Origin: Bactrocera neohumeralis
Lineage: Eukaryota; Arthropoda; Insecta; Diptera; Tephritidae
Assembly: GCF_024586455.1 (NCBI RefSeq)
Contig: NC_065922.1
Location: 78,475,106 to 78,539,105 of the forward strand
Reading direction: 5' to 3'
DNA: 64,000 nucleotides
Part shown: positions 25,140 through 37,000 of the stretch, piece by piece
Layout: every line of letters starts with the position of its first letter
Numbering within the stretch: the first letter of the stretch is position 1
The notes under the pieces: model-generated
What the model was told of the DNA's origin: nothing
Seen by the model: only the letters and a program-made list of their open reading frames with translations
Databases searched by the model: none
Position numbers and translations under genes: made by a program

Positions 25140-27773
25140 TCAGTAGGGCGAATTTTCGCCCAAGTTCGCACCCATCGGCACCACCAAACCTACCTTCTTA
25201 GCTGCTGGCTTCGTGCTCAGGTGTTGTGCGGCCAGTAGGTCGGACAGGTCTTTGCCTGTTTGTTGTTGTGGATCTTCAGGAATGGTGAATGACTCCTCGT
25301 CAGCGCTGACTGAATATGTCGAACAGTCGCTTGTTTTACGTTCTAAAGCGGTACGTACACCGTTCACGTAGCACTCTGCGCCGTCTAATGCGGATATCGT
25401 TGAGCCGCAGTAGTATAGGTTACTGCAGGAGGAGGAGGCGCTCACATCCGATTCGCCTTCACCTTCGTTGGCAGTGTCCAGTGAGGAATGTCGTCGTCGC
25501 ATGCGCTGTGCGCGAAAGTATTCAATTTCTTCGAGTGTTATACCGCACATGATTTCATCGGAATAATCCGACACAACTACGGAAGGCGTGCGTACAAATC
25601 GTCTACCGCCCGGAAACTCAGTGGGTGCAGTATCACTACCGCAACTCTGTGCTGACTCGCGTCGCGAACATGGCTGTGACGGCGCTAAAGAACGCGGATC
25701 CTCCGGTAGCTCTACAACGCGTTCCTCCAACAACACCTTGCTGGGCACCGTAGCCGGGGCTGGTGGATTGCTGATAGTTGGTGGTAGCTCAGTGATCGTT
25801 GTGTCTGGCAGTGCGGTGGGTTCTGCTAGTGGCAAAAGTGCCGGTCGCAGTGGCAAATCCGTAACGGTGAGTGTCATTCTTCGCTGTTGTGGGCCAACCG
25901 GTGGCTGTGCGGGTGTTGTATCCATTGACTCGTCAACGTCCAAACCTAGTGCCGAATCACTGCTGGCAGATCGTGCCACTTTATCCTTACGCTTTGTTTG
26001 GCCAACCGCGGAAGTGGTCTGCGCCAATTCGTTGTCCTCATTGTCAGATGAGTAAGGACTCTGTCCAAGGTTGCAACCCTCGTCCGAGAGTGGACTGTTG
26101 CGCTGCGCCAATCTCTCCGGCTTCAAGGACAACATATTGCTATCTCCTGACTCGCTAGTTTTGTTCGGATTCACAATCATTTTAATAGCGGAACACTTTG
26201 AGTGACTTTCGAATATTTGTACTAATTCTTCCACACGTGGAAATGCACTGATTTTATGAATCAAGGATTGATGGGTGTGTGCCAAAGGGTAAGATGTCTT
26301 TATCGTGTTGTGTTTTTCAAATTTTTTCTTTAAATCTAATTTGCGCCTTGCCACTAAAGATGTGAATGAATAGGTTTCCGCTGCGTTCACAGCTATCGTT
26401 GGTACTCCAATGTGTGGGCCCAGTTTTCTACTATACCGTGGGCTAACTGCGTCCAACTGTGATCGTCGCGATATCCCACAATCATCAATTAGTGTCGTTG
26501 TTTGTGTTAAACGTTTGACTGCTTGCTCTTGCGATTCGAAATCTCTAAAAAATTCCGATTTAAGTTTGGCCTTTCGCGCTGCCAAAGTCACTGCCCTTAT
26601 TATATCCTTGCTATTGCTTTTGGTGCTTGTGTCTGCGGGTGCTCTTGTCTCACAAGCAGGATCATACTCCGAGTTGACTAAACTGACAACTGCTGGCCAC
26701 TTGTTGCTCGCTACGTATACTTCACTTGTTCTGTCGTTGTATTCGCTTAGGTTGATGTTGTTGCTATTAAGCGTACACCGCTTTGGTTCTGATATCGTAG
26801 TGCTCGCTTCAAGTTTTCTCTGATTACTAACATTCGTTAGCACAGCCAACGGACATTTATTTTCAGTGAATTTTGATTTCGCATCTACCGCCGACAACAC
26901 CCCTTCCACCTGTTCGTCTTCCATTCTCGACGACGAAGCCAAATGAGCCGCCGATTGTACTCGTCGTGTAACAGACGAATGCGCCCCTTCCCGAGCCGTC
27001 GTCACTGCTGCTACCGGCGTTTGCTCTTTCGCCGTTGTTGTAGTCGCCACCGTCACCGCATGTGTCATTGTAGTAGTGCTTGCTTTACTCTTTTTTCCCT
27101 TCTTTAATTGGCTTGCCCCTAACGCCGCGGTCGTCGCCCGCGGTTTTATCGTTGGTGTACGTGAACGCGACACTCGCGCAACTGTCAATGCCGCCGTGTG
27201 CGCTTTTGTTGTGGCTATTTTTGTATCCGTTGTTTCTTCTGTTTTATTTGCATCTATTGACTCTCTTGTGGCATGAATAGCACTTAGTATGGGCGCTGAG
27301 TGTGACGAGAACTCACCGTCAACAATGTCAGTCCAGCCAAGCATGTCATCCGCGATCGCTGCTCCGCGCGCATCGTCTGCCTCTCCGTCAATTAGTTCAT
27401 TCAAGGAGATAGAATACAACGTGGCTGGTGGAATGTGCACGGAAGTAAGTGCCTCGGTTGGCACACAATGGACCGAAGACTCGGATGTGCTACCGGTAAA
27501 TGTGGCTGTCGTTTGAATATCAGCGCTGGTTTTGGCAGCAAAGCTCGTTCGTATGGATCTCTGAGCTACTCGCGCGCTTTTCTTGCAAATATCGGCGTTT
27601 GAAGCTGTTGTTGTGGCAGTTGGGTTAGTTGTAGTCGTTCCCGTGCTCCGCCGACTGATGTGGCCGCCCATTCTTCGCGCCAACAGTGGCTGGCATTTAA
27701 CATTTAATTTGTCAGCCACTTGCTTACGCTTATCGCTGATATTACTTTTCTTGTTTATCGGTAATTTGCTCAT
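25140..27773 (-). CDS. Large low-complexity protein, 877 residues, unknown function
   Basis: A single uninterrupted frame of 877 codons runs from ATG at 27773 to TGA at 25140, far beyond chance length, with fly-like codon use. The N-terminal 80 residues are basic. Residues about 180-290 are Thr/Ala-rich with scattered basic clusters (KKGKKSK). A Ser/Asp stretch follows (ARSASSDSALGLDVDES), then a Pro-rich segment. The most ordered-looking part is near the C-terminus: RTPSVVVSDYSDEIMCGITL, then EEIEYFRAQRMRRRHSSLD, then a Ser/Cys-rich region and FTIPEDPQQQTG. There is no signal peptide, membrane span or catalytic motif. It could be a cytoskeletal, signalling-scaffold or nuclear protein; the many Ser/Thr next to basic residues suggest phosphorylation. 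I do not recognise it and give no function. The coding part has no intron; upstream non-coding exons are possible. Confidence 0.85.
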   Translation of the reverse strand: MSKLPINKKSNISDKRKQVADKLNVKCQPLLARRMGGHISRRSTGTTTTNPTATTTASNADICKKSARVAQRSIRTSFAAKTSADIQTTATFTGSTSESSVHCVPTEALTSVHIPPATLYSISLNELIDGEADDARGAAIADDMLGWTDIVDGEFSSHSAPILSAIHATRESIDANKTEETTDTKIATTKAHTAALTVARVSRSRTPTIKPRATTAALGASQLKKGKKSKASTTTMTHAVTVATTTTAKEQTPVAAVTTAREGAHSSVTRRVQSAAHLASSSRMEDEQVEGVLSAVDAKSKFTENKCPLAVLTNVSNQRKLEASTTISEPKRCTLNSNNINLSEYNDRTSEVYVASNKWPAVVSLVNSEYDPACETRAPADTSTKSNSKDIIRAVTLAARKAKLKSEFFRDFESQEQAVKRLTQTTTLIDDCGISRRSQLDAVSPRYSRKLGPHIGVPTIAVNAAETYSFTSLVARRKLDLKKKFEKHNTIKTSYPLAHTHQSLIHKISAFPRVEELVQIFESHSKCSAIKMIVNPNKTSESGDSNMLSLKPERLAQRNSPLSDEGCNLGQSPYSSDNEDNELAQTTSAVGQTKRKDKVARSASSDSALGLDVDESMDTTPAQPPVGPQQRRMTLTVTDLPLRPALLPLAEPTALPDTTITELPPTISNPPAPATVPSKVLLEERVVELPEDPRSLAPSQPCSRRESAQSCGSDTAPTEFPGGRRFVRTPSVVVSDYSDEIMCGITLEEIEYFRAQRMRRRHSSLDTANEGEGESDVSASSSCSNLYYCGSTISALDGAECYVNGVRTALERKTSDCSTYSVSADEESFTIPEDPQQQTGKDLSDLLAAQHLSTKPAAKKVGLVVPMGANLGENSPY

Positions 27774-30019
27774 TCTTTTTCATTGGGTGCGTACGCACGT
27801 AGCAGCTCCTTTTGCTTTTGATCTCTTCTCTACGTATAGTGTTCAAGGGTTCTTGCAGTCGACATACACGATTGCAATTCGCATTGGCTGCACAACGCCA
27901 AATGACGTCAAGACACAATACTACATGACGCAAATATCAGCGATTAGCTGTGACCAAGCGTTGTTTTTGTTCTTCGGTGCGCGCTTGTTATTGTTGTTAA
28001 TAATGGGCATTTTCGCAGTCGCGAAGCCACTGACGCAGAAAAGACCATCGGCCGCAGCTAGTAAACGCTACTGACGCACGCCAGCCACCAGACAATCAGA
28101 CGCTTACTGCGCGCGGTGATCGATGGTATATACAGAGGTTTGAGAAATTTTCGAGGTATAGCCGCTGGAGTATAACATCACCTACGTCGTTGTCTTTTCA
28201 CATTCACCCTTGGGCACTTTGAACTGACACCTAATCAAAAGCCTTTTTCGATAAAAGCGATAATTTTTTGCTAATTAGCATAAAATTGCTATGACGCTGA
28301 ACGGAGTGCTATGAGTAGTACGTTGCGCCAGACTTATGATACACGTTAACACGAAACTTATACTACGTTCGCACGCTGACACTGAGAATGAGTAATTCGC
28401 GTAAATCAATTCGATTTACAAACACTTCTTGGAACGCGAACTATGCACTTGTGGCTTGCGGTGCGGCGTGCGTCACTTGGCAGCCTCTCATACACTCATA
28501 TGCGACAGCAACACCTGTTAATCTTGATGAAACCACAGGCGCATGGAATAGCGCACACAGATTTATACACGCTTATGTTTATCAACGCGTCAGTTCAGTC
28601 TATCGCGTCGATCGCTGCACTAATCGCGTCAATATCGCGCCTCGCGAACGGCTGATCTTACCGCGCACAGGAGCTGTATTCACAAACGCCTCTCCAGCCG
28701 TTTGACGCTCGCGTATACCGACAATCTCACTATCGCGATTTGTTCGACGCGATCGCGTTTAAATTCCGAGCACATTATTTTTACTTTGGCTGATCAGTCT
28801 TTTCGTTGCTGTGTTGGCTGTGTTTCGGTTTATAGCGCTTTGCAAAAGCCTCCCCCTGCAACAACCACCGCGTTTTCATTAGACGTAGACGCGAGCAGCA
28901 CCTGCAAATAGAAATGGAAATGCCAAAAGCGATTAGGAATTGGGGAATAAGTAGGTGCGGCGTGTTTGGATTACGTCGCCACTCAAATTCAAATTGAGGA
29001 TCGTAAATTCATAAAAATATTAAAAACAACATTTTACCTAATTCTACATTAGCGCTTGGCTATGACTTGCATTTAGCAGCTTTCGTCTAAAGCCAAAGTT
29101 ATTGTTGTTCAGTGTGAGCTTTATCGTGATCACTATCTACCGGCAATTATGAGCTTTCGCTGCTACGCTTTAGTATTGTAATCTACCTTTATCACCTGAT
29201 TATTTTTGTTGTATGTTTTTGTTTTTCGTTCAGTTTTTACAGTCCCTCCTGCTGACGCAAATCGTATTTTTCGTGTTTCGGCCCTTTTTTCATTCATTCA
29301 CAACTCGAATTATGCGGTTACTTTTATTGCTTTTGTTATTTGTTATACTGTCAGACGTTTATATTAGATAATTGTTTTTGTTCCAAACTTATATGCACGT
29401 GAATGTTCTGTAGTTCCACTCGTTTGGATGTCATATATCAAATTTACCTCAACATTAAAGCCAATCGTGGAAACAGACTCATTATTGCCGTCTGCAGATC
29501 AACATCCACAGCCGCTCACCATTCATGAAGCCGCCGTATACTTGTGGACTCATGATAATATAACTGATAAAATTTTGGCTGCGGGCTTATGTTGTCAACC
29601 AATCGCAAACATGACATGTATTATTAGCTGCAGAATAATCTTTGCTGATTTCGCCACAATGAGATTTGTTGTGGTTAAAACGCGAGTGCTTAAACTTCGG
29701 ATAATTTTTGTTTGCATCTGACTTCATCACTTTACGACATGGAAATTTTCTTGTTTATCCGCTTTTTACGGAGCGACTGAGATACCGTTAAACCTCATAA
29801 CATACGAAATCATTCATAAAATTAAGAAATTCAAGTCACTATCGCTTTAGAAAGATCTAGTATGGAGGTAAAGAAATATAAATTTCGAAATAAGTTTGAG
29901 ACGGAGCTAACTCTCGGCTACCTAAGACCACCAGGTCTTCAGCTTCAAGGAATGGTTTTTTCTCTTGACCTCAAACTAGGCCCTCATCGCATCCCTGTAA
30001 GTGCATCTTAACGACACAA
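27774..30019. other. 5' flank and spacer
   Basis: This begins with the 5' flank of the minus-strand gene ending at 27773; a TATA-like GTATATA on the minus strand lies near 28127 and an initiator-like TCAGTA near 28074, both unproven. Plus-strand frames at 27583-28074, 28388-28705 and 29428-29721 are antisense or spacer frames without motifs. Confidence 0.4.
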
Positions 30020-30415
30020 CCCAGCTGCTTACAGCTTTGAAAAAGGAGCGAAACAGGTTGGTCTTGTGGTGAGCGAGCACGAGACAAAATATTTGGAAAC
30101 CACATAAAAAGATTCCTTGCGTCTTGGGAACTAGTCACTGTTGGCAGCTATACATTTAAAAAGTTAAGAAGTTTTAGCGCTTGCCATCAGGTGATACTTT
30201 CGGATCGGTAGGCAATTGAAAAGCAGATCCCTCTCTCAAGAACTGTTCAAGGGCAAGGTCGCCCACGCATCCAATGGAAGGTCTAAGTGCATAGCGATCT
30301 GTCTGCACTTGAAATATAAAACTGGCGTAACCTCACAAAGGAAAGAGGCAACTGGTGAAGTTTTGTGTTATCGAGCCAGCGCGACCCACGGTTGTAATAC
30401 CGAAGAGGAATGATT
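30020..30415 (+). mobile_element. Very decayed LINE 3' end
   Basis: With stops and frameshifts the plus strand still reads LVVSEHETKYLETT near 30060, GRQLKSRSLSQ near 30210-30240 (the box after the RT thumb), then GQGRPRIQWK and, after further stops, NWRNLTKERGNW near 30330-30360. These are, in order, the landmarks of the tail of a LINE ORF2 of the GHVVRM type. This copy is more diverged than the others in the window and belongs to an older or different subfamily. Confidence 0.6.
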
Positions 30416-31344
30416 ATTAGGAAAAATAAAGATAAAGTTGAAGTCCACCCACGCGCCAAATACCCATTTTGAAGAACTTCACTGCTCACTCCGGTAGGTA
30501 TAAGATATGGCAGTGCCCTCTGATAACCCCTTTCTCTACAAATATTTCTTATGTTCAGAATTACGTTGAGGGAGATGATGTCATGTGGTAAGTATGCATG
30601 TAAACATGTAAAATTTGTGTCATTATTAACCGGAACGTTAATTAATGACATTCATTTCATTTCGCGCAATTTAATTGCAAAACCGATTGCATTTTGTGTA
30701 CGTGCCAATATTTTTAATAACCAATCAAATAAATTCTACGCAAAATACAAATGGCGAAGCAATTATAAACGATTTCCTTTTCTTTTTTATTTTGTATGTA
30801 TGTGCGTGTGTTTTTTCTTATTGACTTGTTAAGCTGAAAGTGAATTAGCCGCTAAGCTGATTTACAGGTTTACCTTGCGGCTGACCCACTGCCACCAACA
30901 AAGCTGCCTCGCGTTCAAGCAATAAAGCTCCTTCGATGAGTAGTTGCATTAAAATTTCATTACTTTTGTAAGTTTTGCAGTTGACGCAGCGAAAAGTGCG
31001 AATAATGCGTAATTGATGCATTGACAGTTCACGGAATTACCATCGCAAATTTCGCAACAGCTGTCACTTTGAATATTTATCACGGATTTTACATACGCCA
31101 GTGGCACCCGGCTGGTTTGATAAGCCTTCGAATGTTCCATCTAGCGAAATGCATGGAGAAAAATAAATGTCAAGAGCTCGTCAAGCTGTCAAGAATAACA
31201 CATGGCACATTGACTTACGATCATATCGACGTACATAAGCCGCCCGCACAATGCTGATCTTGATCGGATACTAGTAACTTATCACTTCACGTCGGTCTCA
31301 AACACGAATATTTGTGATTATCATTGGCCTCAACACCCGCCCGT
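30416..31344. other. Spacer, no supported gene
   Basis: Frames up to 122 codons (30283-30651, minus) overlap the LINE relic or have no motif. Confidence 0.4.
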
Positions 31345-32095
31345 TAGTTCTGCTTTCTCCAAACTGGATAAGGAAGCAAAGCAAATGGGTTTAGCAGTGA
31401 AGGAGGGCAAGACGAAATATCTGTTGTCATCAAACAAACAGTCGTCGTACTCGCGACTAGACTCCCACGTCACTGTTGACAGTCATAACTTCGAAGTTGT
31501 AGATAATTTCGTCTATCTTGGAACCAGCATCAACACCAACAACAACCTCAGTCTCGAAATCCAACGCAGAACATCTCTTGCCAACAGGTGCTACTTCGGA
31601 GTAGGCAATTGAGAAGTAAAGTCCTCTCTCGACAAACAAAACTAAAACTCTATAAGTCACTCATTTTTCCCATCCTGCAATATGGTGCAGAGGCTTGGGG
31701 GATGGCAACATCTGATGAGTCGACGTTACGTGTTTTCGAGAGAAAGGTTCTGTGGAAGATGTATGGTCCTTTGCGATGGAACGATGAGCTGTATGAGATA
31801 TACGACGACATTGACATAATTCAGCGAATTAAAAGACAGCGGCTCCGCTGGCTAGGTCATGTCGTACGTATGGACGAAAACCCTCCGGCTCTGAAAGTAT
31901 TCGATGCAGTACCCGCCGGGGGAAGCAGAGGAACCGGAAGACCACCACTCCGTTAGAAAGACCAGGTGGAGAGGGATCTGGCTTCGCTTGGAATCTCAAA
32001 TTGGTGCCTCCTTGCGAAAAGAAGAAACGACTGGCGCGCTGTTGTTAACTCGGCTATAATCGCGTAACCGGTGTCTACGCCAGTAAAGAAGAAAA
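31345..32095 (+). mobile_element. LINE 3' half, best-preserved copy
   Basis: Two adjoining plus-strand frames read MGLAVKEGKTKYLL, VVDNFVYLGTSINTNNN, then ILQYGAEAWGMATSDESTLR, VFERKVLWKMYGPLRWNDEL, RLRWLGHVVRMDENPPALK and GRPPLR. This is the region from just after the ADD box of the reverse transcriptase to the 3' end, truncated at its 5' side. A frameshift separates the two halves near 31600, and stops follow near the tail. The end is GAA-rich. Of the four copies of this family it is the least damaged. Confidence 0.85.
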
Positions 32096-33168
32096 AGAAT
32101 AACACTTTCTAATGTGCAACTTTTGAAATTTGGCTACATTGGTTTAGGGTTACGTCAGACTATTTGACGGTTAAAAATATTTTTCGTAAAAAACTCACTG
32201 ACTTTTCAAACAGCTCTCGTAAATTTGGCAATTGACGGCATATTTTTGAAGTGAGATAATGATGCTTACGAAAGCAATATTTTTTTAAGCAAAGGGCAAC
32301 GATAACTTTTAAATGGGCACGTAGGCACAGGAAGACGTCTTACGAAGCCTTTTTATCAATAAGATAAAATTCTTATCAATAGTGTATGTTTCCTCTCCGG
32401 GTATATATGTACATATAGTAGGCGCGTGCAAGCACATAATAAACTCGTAGTAGGCGAAATCCGTTATGTTAGGGCACAAGGGAGCGGCTTTTAAATGCGT
32501 AAAAATACTATTTATTATTTATTTGTGGGCTTATCTTTTATTTGCTGATATTTATCTTTTTATTATTATATGCATTTATTTGCCATAAATCAGCAGTGTA
32601 CATGGGTCTTGTGACTCGGTGATGCAAAATACCTGTGGAAATCACCCAACTACATCAGAAATACGCAAGCGACAACAGGCTTTAGTTGAAACCTATCATT
32701 TTTTCGCAAGTGAGTGTGTTATGTGTGCGGTTTATGGCGAAAAATTCCGAATTATTACTCATGATAAGTTTACCGAGGAAATGAATATGGGGATCATGTG
32801 CAATTAAGTTTACGACCAGCTATTTGTATAATTAAGCGCATCACCCAAGCAAAAAGCCGAAAAAATTATAAAAAAATCATATAAAATGATGAAATATGCG
32901 AGATAATCAGTCGTACGAATAACTCGTAGTTGTACTCAAGTATCGCCTAGCGATAATAATAATTAATTATGATGAGTAAATTAGCCAGTTGTGGCACGGG
33001 GTTATGTGGATGCGCCTTAAGAACGCTGCAATCATCACGTAAGCTTACAGGTTGCATTTTGTCCCTAAGAGTAGATGTAAAAATCAGGTATGAGCTGCCT
33101 TTATCAGTATTTCATGCACTGCAGTCAGCCAGTTTAAGAGTACTGGGCTGCGGAGTCCTTTACAAAAT
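32096..33168. other. Spacer, no supported gene
   Basis: AT-rich sequence with short frames only; the 62-codon plus-strand frame at 32619 has no recognisable motif. Confidence 0.4.
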
Positions 33169-34085
33169 TTATTGTAACGAAAGCGGATTTTGTAAAGGAT
33201 GACATTTACGAGACAGCAGCTGTAGGTGGTTAGAGTGGCTGTCTGTCGACGCACCTAGACCCATAGAAGGCTCATTGTGAAACCACTCCATTATCTCCCC
33301 TCTGAACCACCCCGTTCTTCTGATGAAGTCCATCAGTTCAAAAGGTTTTATCTGTGCAACTTGCGAAATATCGTCAAGCGGCCCTCGAGCGATGATTGCG
33401 ATTCTTTTCCTATGCAGAGCTTTACAATCGCATAGAAGATGGTTTATAATATCCTCTTTTTCTAACTCCTGATAATTTTCACAATAGCCATGGAAAGACG
33501 TTCCTAAGCTGCTGGCATTTCTGCCAATTAGACACTGACCTGTTAGCACTCCTACCAGAATTCCGATGCCATTTATTTTGAATCTTAATAATCGGGGCTG
33601 CCCATATTTCACTCTTGTCATGTTTGCGTGCTCGATGAACAAGTTAGGGATTGCCTCCACTGAGATTCCGCTTTATTAATAACATACTTGTCATAAATAT
33701 CCATAATCTTTTTCGAGGTCTAATTACAGGGTGGTACCTGTTTGGCTAAGGCTCAGAAATCAACCGTTCCTTCACTATATTTGACGTTACTCTAAGGTAT
33801 TTTAGTGATTTTAAAGCCGCTTGGCTATCTGTATATATGTATATAAATAGATTCCTCGTTGTAAGCACACTATTTGTCAGAAAAAAAGGCTTTCTTTAAT
33901 TTCTTTGATCTCCACTTGGAAGACACTGCTGTGGTCTGATAGACGGAATCCGATTTTGGTGTCTAATTTTGCTGAAAAGACACCACCTCTCACCCGATTA
34001 ACAAGTTTAGACCCTTCCCTACAGAATACAGATTTATTCCTGCGTTTCTTCCAACCCGCACTCTTCTATAGAAGGAAATGCAATA
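33169..34085 (-). mobile_element. LINE RNase H and C-terminal fragment
   Basis: From right to left on the minus strand: a degraded RNase H domain (GVFSAKLDTKIGFRLSDHSS near 33990, YTDSQAALKSL near 33825), then VLTGQCLIGRNASSLG, a cysteine-rich HLLCDCKAL box and FIRRTGWFRG near 33300. This is the C-terminal half of ORF2 of an I/R1/Jockey-type element. The last 163 codons (33660 down to 33169) are still open; the RNase H part is broken by stops. It is 5'-truncated. Confidence 0.75.
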
Positions 34086-37000
34086 TTGAAGGCCGAATTT
34101 AAGTTCAATTCTATAAGATTTTACACTGAGAAACTATTTTTTCAGCAAAAAGAATTCGATTTTCATTGATCAAATATTGTTGTTTTTAAAAAATTATCCA
34201 AACTGGTAATGTCTTCGTCACTGAGATTAACACAGCTCGTATAAAAGGTAAGGTTTTCGAACAATTACTTCTATTATTTCAAAGAGAATCATGAAGCTTT
34301 GTTCAACAGTATTTTTGTTTGTTAGAAAATAAGAGTATATGGCGGCGAGTGCCCAAGACATACTATGTATGTATGTACTTATGGTATATGCTTGTATATA
34401 CATACAAGTGTGTACATTAACATGTACATATGTGACTGCGTCACAGAAGAATACTCATGAACTAATGAAATATATATGGACAGTGAGAGACACAGCTTAA
34501 ACGCCATGAAACGTGTGCAAAGCGAGTAACGCATATCAGCGAATTTTCTTGTAGTCGTTTTGGCCAAGACGCGCATGTCTGCGGCACAGTCACATCCACT
34601 AGTCTACTATACTTCGTGCATTTTAAACAATCACTAAGTACAAGTTTGATTTGAATGCAATGACCGACGTCATTAAGATCCCGAAATAGATCAAAAACTA
34701 CCTCAATGTTTGCAATGACATTTGCATTCTTTTGCCGTTAGGTACGCTTATGAAGACTCGTACTCTAATTTAGAAAGCAATAAGTTACAACCATAGTTGT
34801 GAAATAATTATGAAAGTTATATATCAATCAATACATACGCACATAGAAATATATTATTTATAACAGAGCCCACAAAATTTTAGTAATGCAAATGTCGCTT
34901 TCTATATCTATATAGCATTCACATTATCAGATAACTGATCGTTAACAAACTTTAGAGTTGAACTGTTTTTTCTAAGACACCGAAAACCATATCGGCGTCT
35001 TCTTATGAGTTCAGTTAGATCAGGTGAAGAGATCGATCCTAAGAGGGAAGTTACTGGAACAACTTAGAACGGCGGTCGGCGGACCCTAAAAGTCCTGTAT
35101 ATCATAAGACCCTTAGATAGATTATGTCTTGTGATTCGCCAAAAGTAATATTACCGCGATATTTCAGTCTCAGTCTTGCAAAGGCTATACAAAGGAGAAG
35201 AAGAGGCCTGGATGTTTCCATCTCACCACCACCGCGAAGCAGTGGTCTAAGTTTTCTGGATAGAATTTCGGTGTGCTCTTGTTCGTGTCCCTTAAAGTTC
35301 ACAGTTCAGTTAGCATATAGCTTCTATTAATCATGAGCCGAATCCTTGAGCGGATAAAAATCTAGGTCCGTTCCGGTTACGTAGGACCGACAGTTCATAT
35401 GCTCAACATACTGTGACCACAACAAATATAATAAATAAATTCAATTCACCTACTGAGCTTCATTATGAAAAGACTTTCAATTTAGTAATTAGCGAAATGT
35501 CAGCAAATTTAAATAAAGGCCCCATAGTAAAACAAAGTCCAATCTTTGTACGCTTAACCGCGAATACTTTCATTATATATAACATTTGTATGCTAATGAA
35601 GTGTGTGTCGGTTTAATTACGACAAAAAATATACATACATATGTATGTATGTATGTTCGCATAAAGTAAAGCGAAAACTACAACAAAAACATTCCTTCTA
35701 GTCATATTTATTTTTGTTATTATTTTCAACGAAAATTATGTATGCATGTAATTGCTTACCTGTTCAGTCGGCACATATGCTTCTAGTTTTCACGAGGTTA
35801 AAGCCAATTGGAGTTTGACGCGTGTAAGCGACACTCTGCGCTTATATTTTTAAAGTATTATCGTGGGACATATATGTATATGTACATACATGTATATATT
35901 CACTAATATTAGATACATATACTACCGTAGTGGTCGAGTTTGTTTTCACTAAAATATTTCACTTAATTTTTACATTTTTATTTGAGCCACAAAAAAAAAA
36001 ATATCGTAAAGCGCGTCTACGATGATAACACATAATAATAACACTCGACGCATTAGCACGACACTCGAGCCGACACGACACTTTCATAGAACAATATAAC
36101 GCTGGTATGAGCCGATCGGTGAGCGTCCGAATTCATTATTTCCTAAAGTGTAAATAAAATGGCATTAACGCCTCAGCGGCGAGAGCTTAGCTTGGCGAAA
36201 ACTAATAGTACAACACTTAACAGCTTCAGGTGCAATAAGTAGGCTCACCTATTCAGTAGCAACCGCAATAAGAGCGCTTATTTACTGCACGAAGGTAAGC
36301 GCTGACGTAACGGAAAAGCACACCGCGCTCGCTTGCGACCGAGCGATTGTAACGGAAGAGAGCGCGCGCGCATGCGCACACAGGTGAGTAAAGTTCGTTG
36401 TTAACAGGTGATACTCAATTTGCTATTGGTACGCACTTACATACATATTCACATATATGTATATATTGTATATATCTACATATATATTTAAGGAGGCACG
36501 CACGTTTGTACATTTGTAGTATATTTTTTCTACTACTATTGCGGTTATCTCATTAACTGCTAGCAAATCAATCTTGATTATTGCTGCCGTTGTTGTAGTG
36601 TTGGTAGCAATTGTTGTGGTTTCTCTAAATTTTTAAATTACTTTTCGTATTTCTCCATTCACACTAGTACTCGTATATGCTTATTTTGATTGGCATTTGC
36701 GGCTGAACTAATTATTACTATTAGATTTTTGTTGTTATTGCTAATTGGAGCGTGGTGCTTGTAATGCGAGAGGGCACACGAAGACTCGGATTTCGCAAAA
36801 TTGCTTGGATTTCTAATTGCTCCTGAATGCATATGCGTGAGTCAATCCTTGTTTAAGCTTTCAAGCACATGTGTGCCTGTTAGCTTATGGAAATACTTGT
36901 CAACACTATTGCCGCTTCACAACACGCTGCGCCTAATCCCCTTAAATGTGTTGGCAATCTAAGTACAGATATGGCGCGCCTCAGGGCAGTTCTCTATCGC

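Noticed and set aside
27583..28074. 163-codon plus-strand frame
   Set aside because: Mostly antisense to the start of the 877-codon gene; hydrophobic composition is a mirror of that gene's sequence.
35102..35302. Minus-strand frame with Arg/Leu-rich sequence, suspected transposon
   Set aside because: No motif of any known element could be pinned down.
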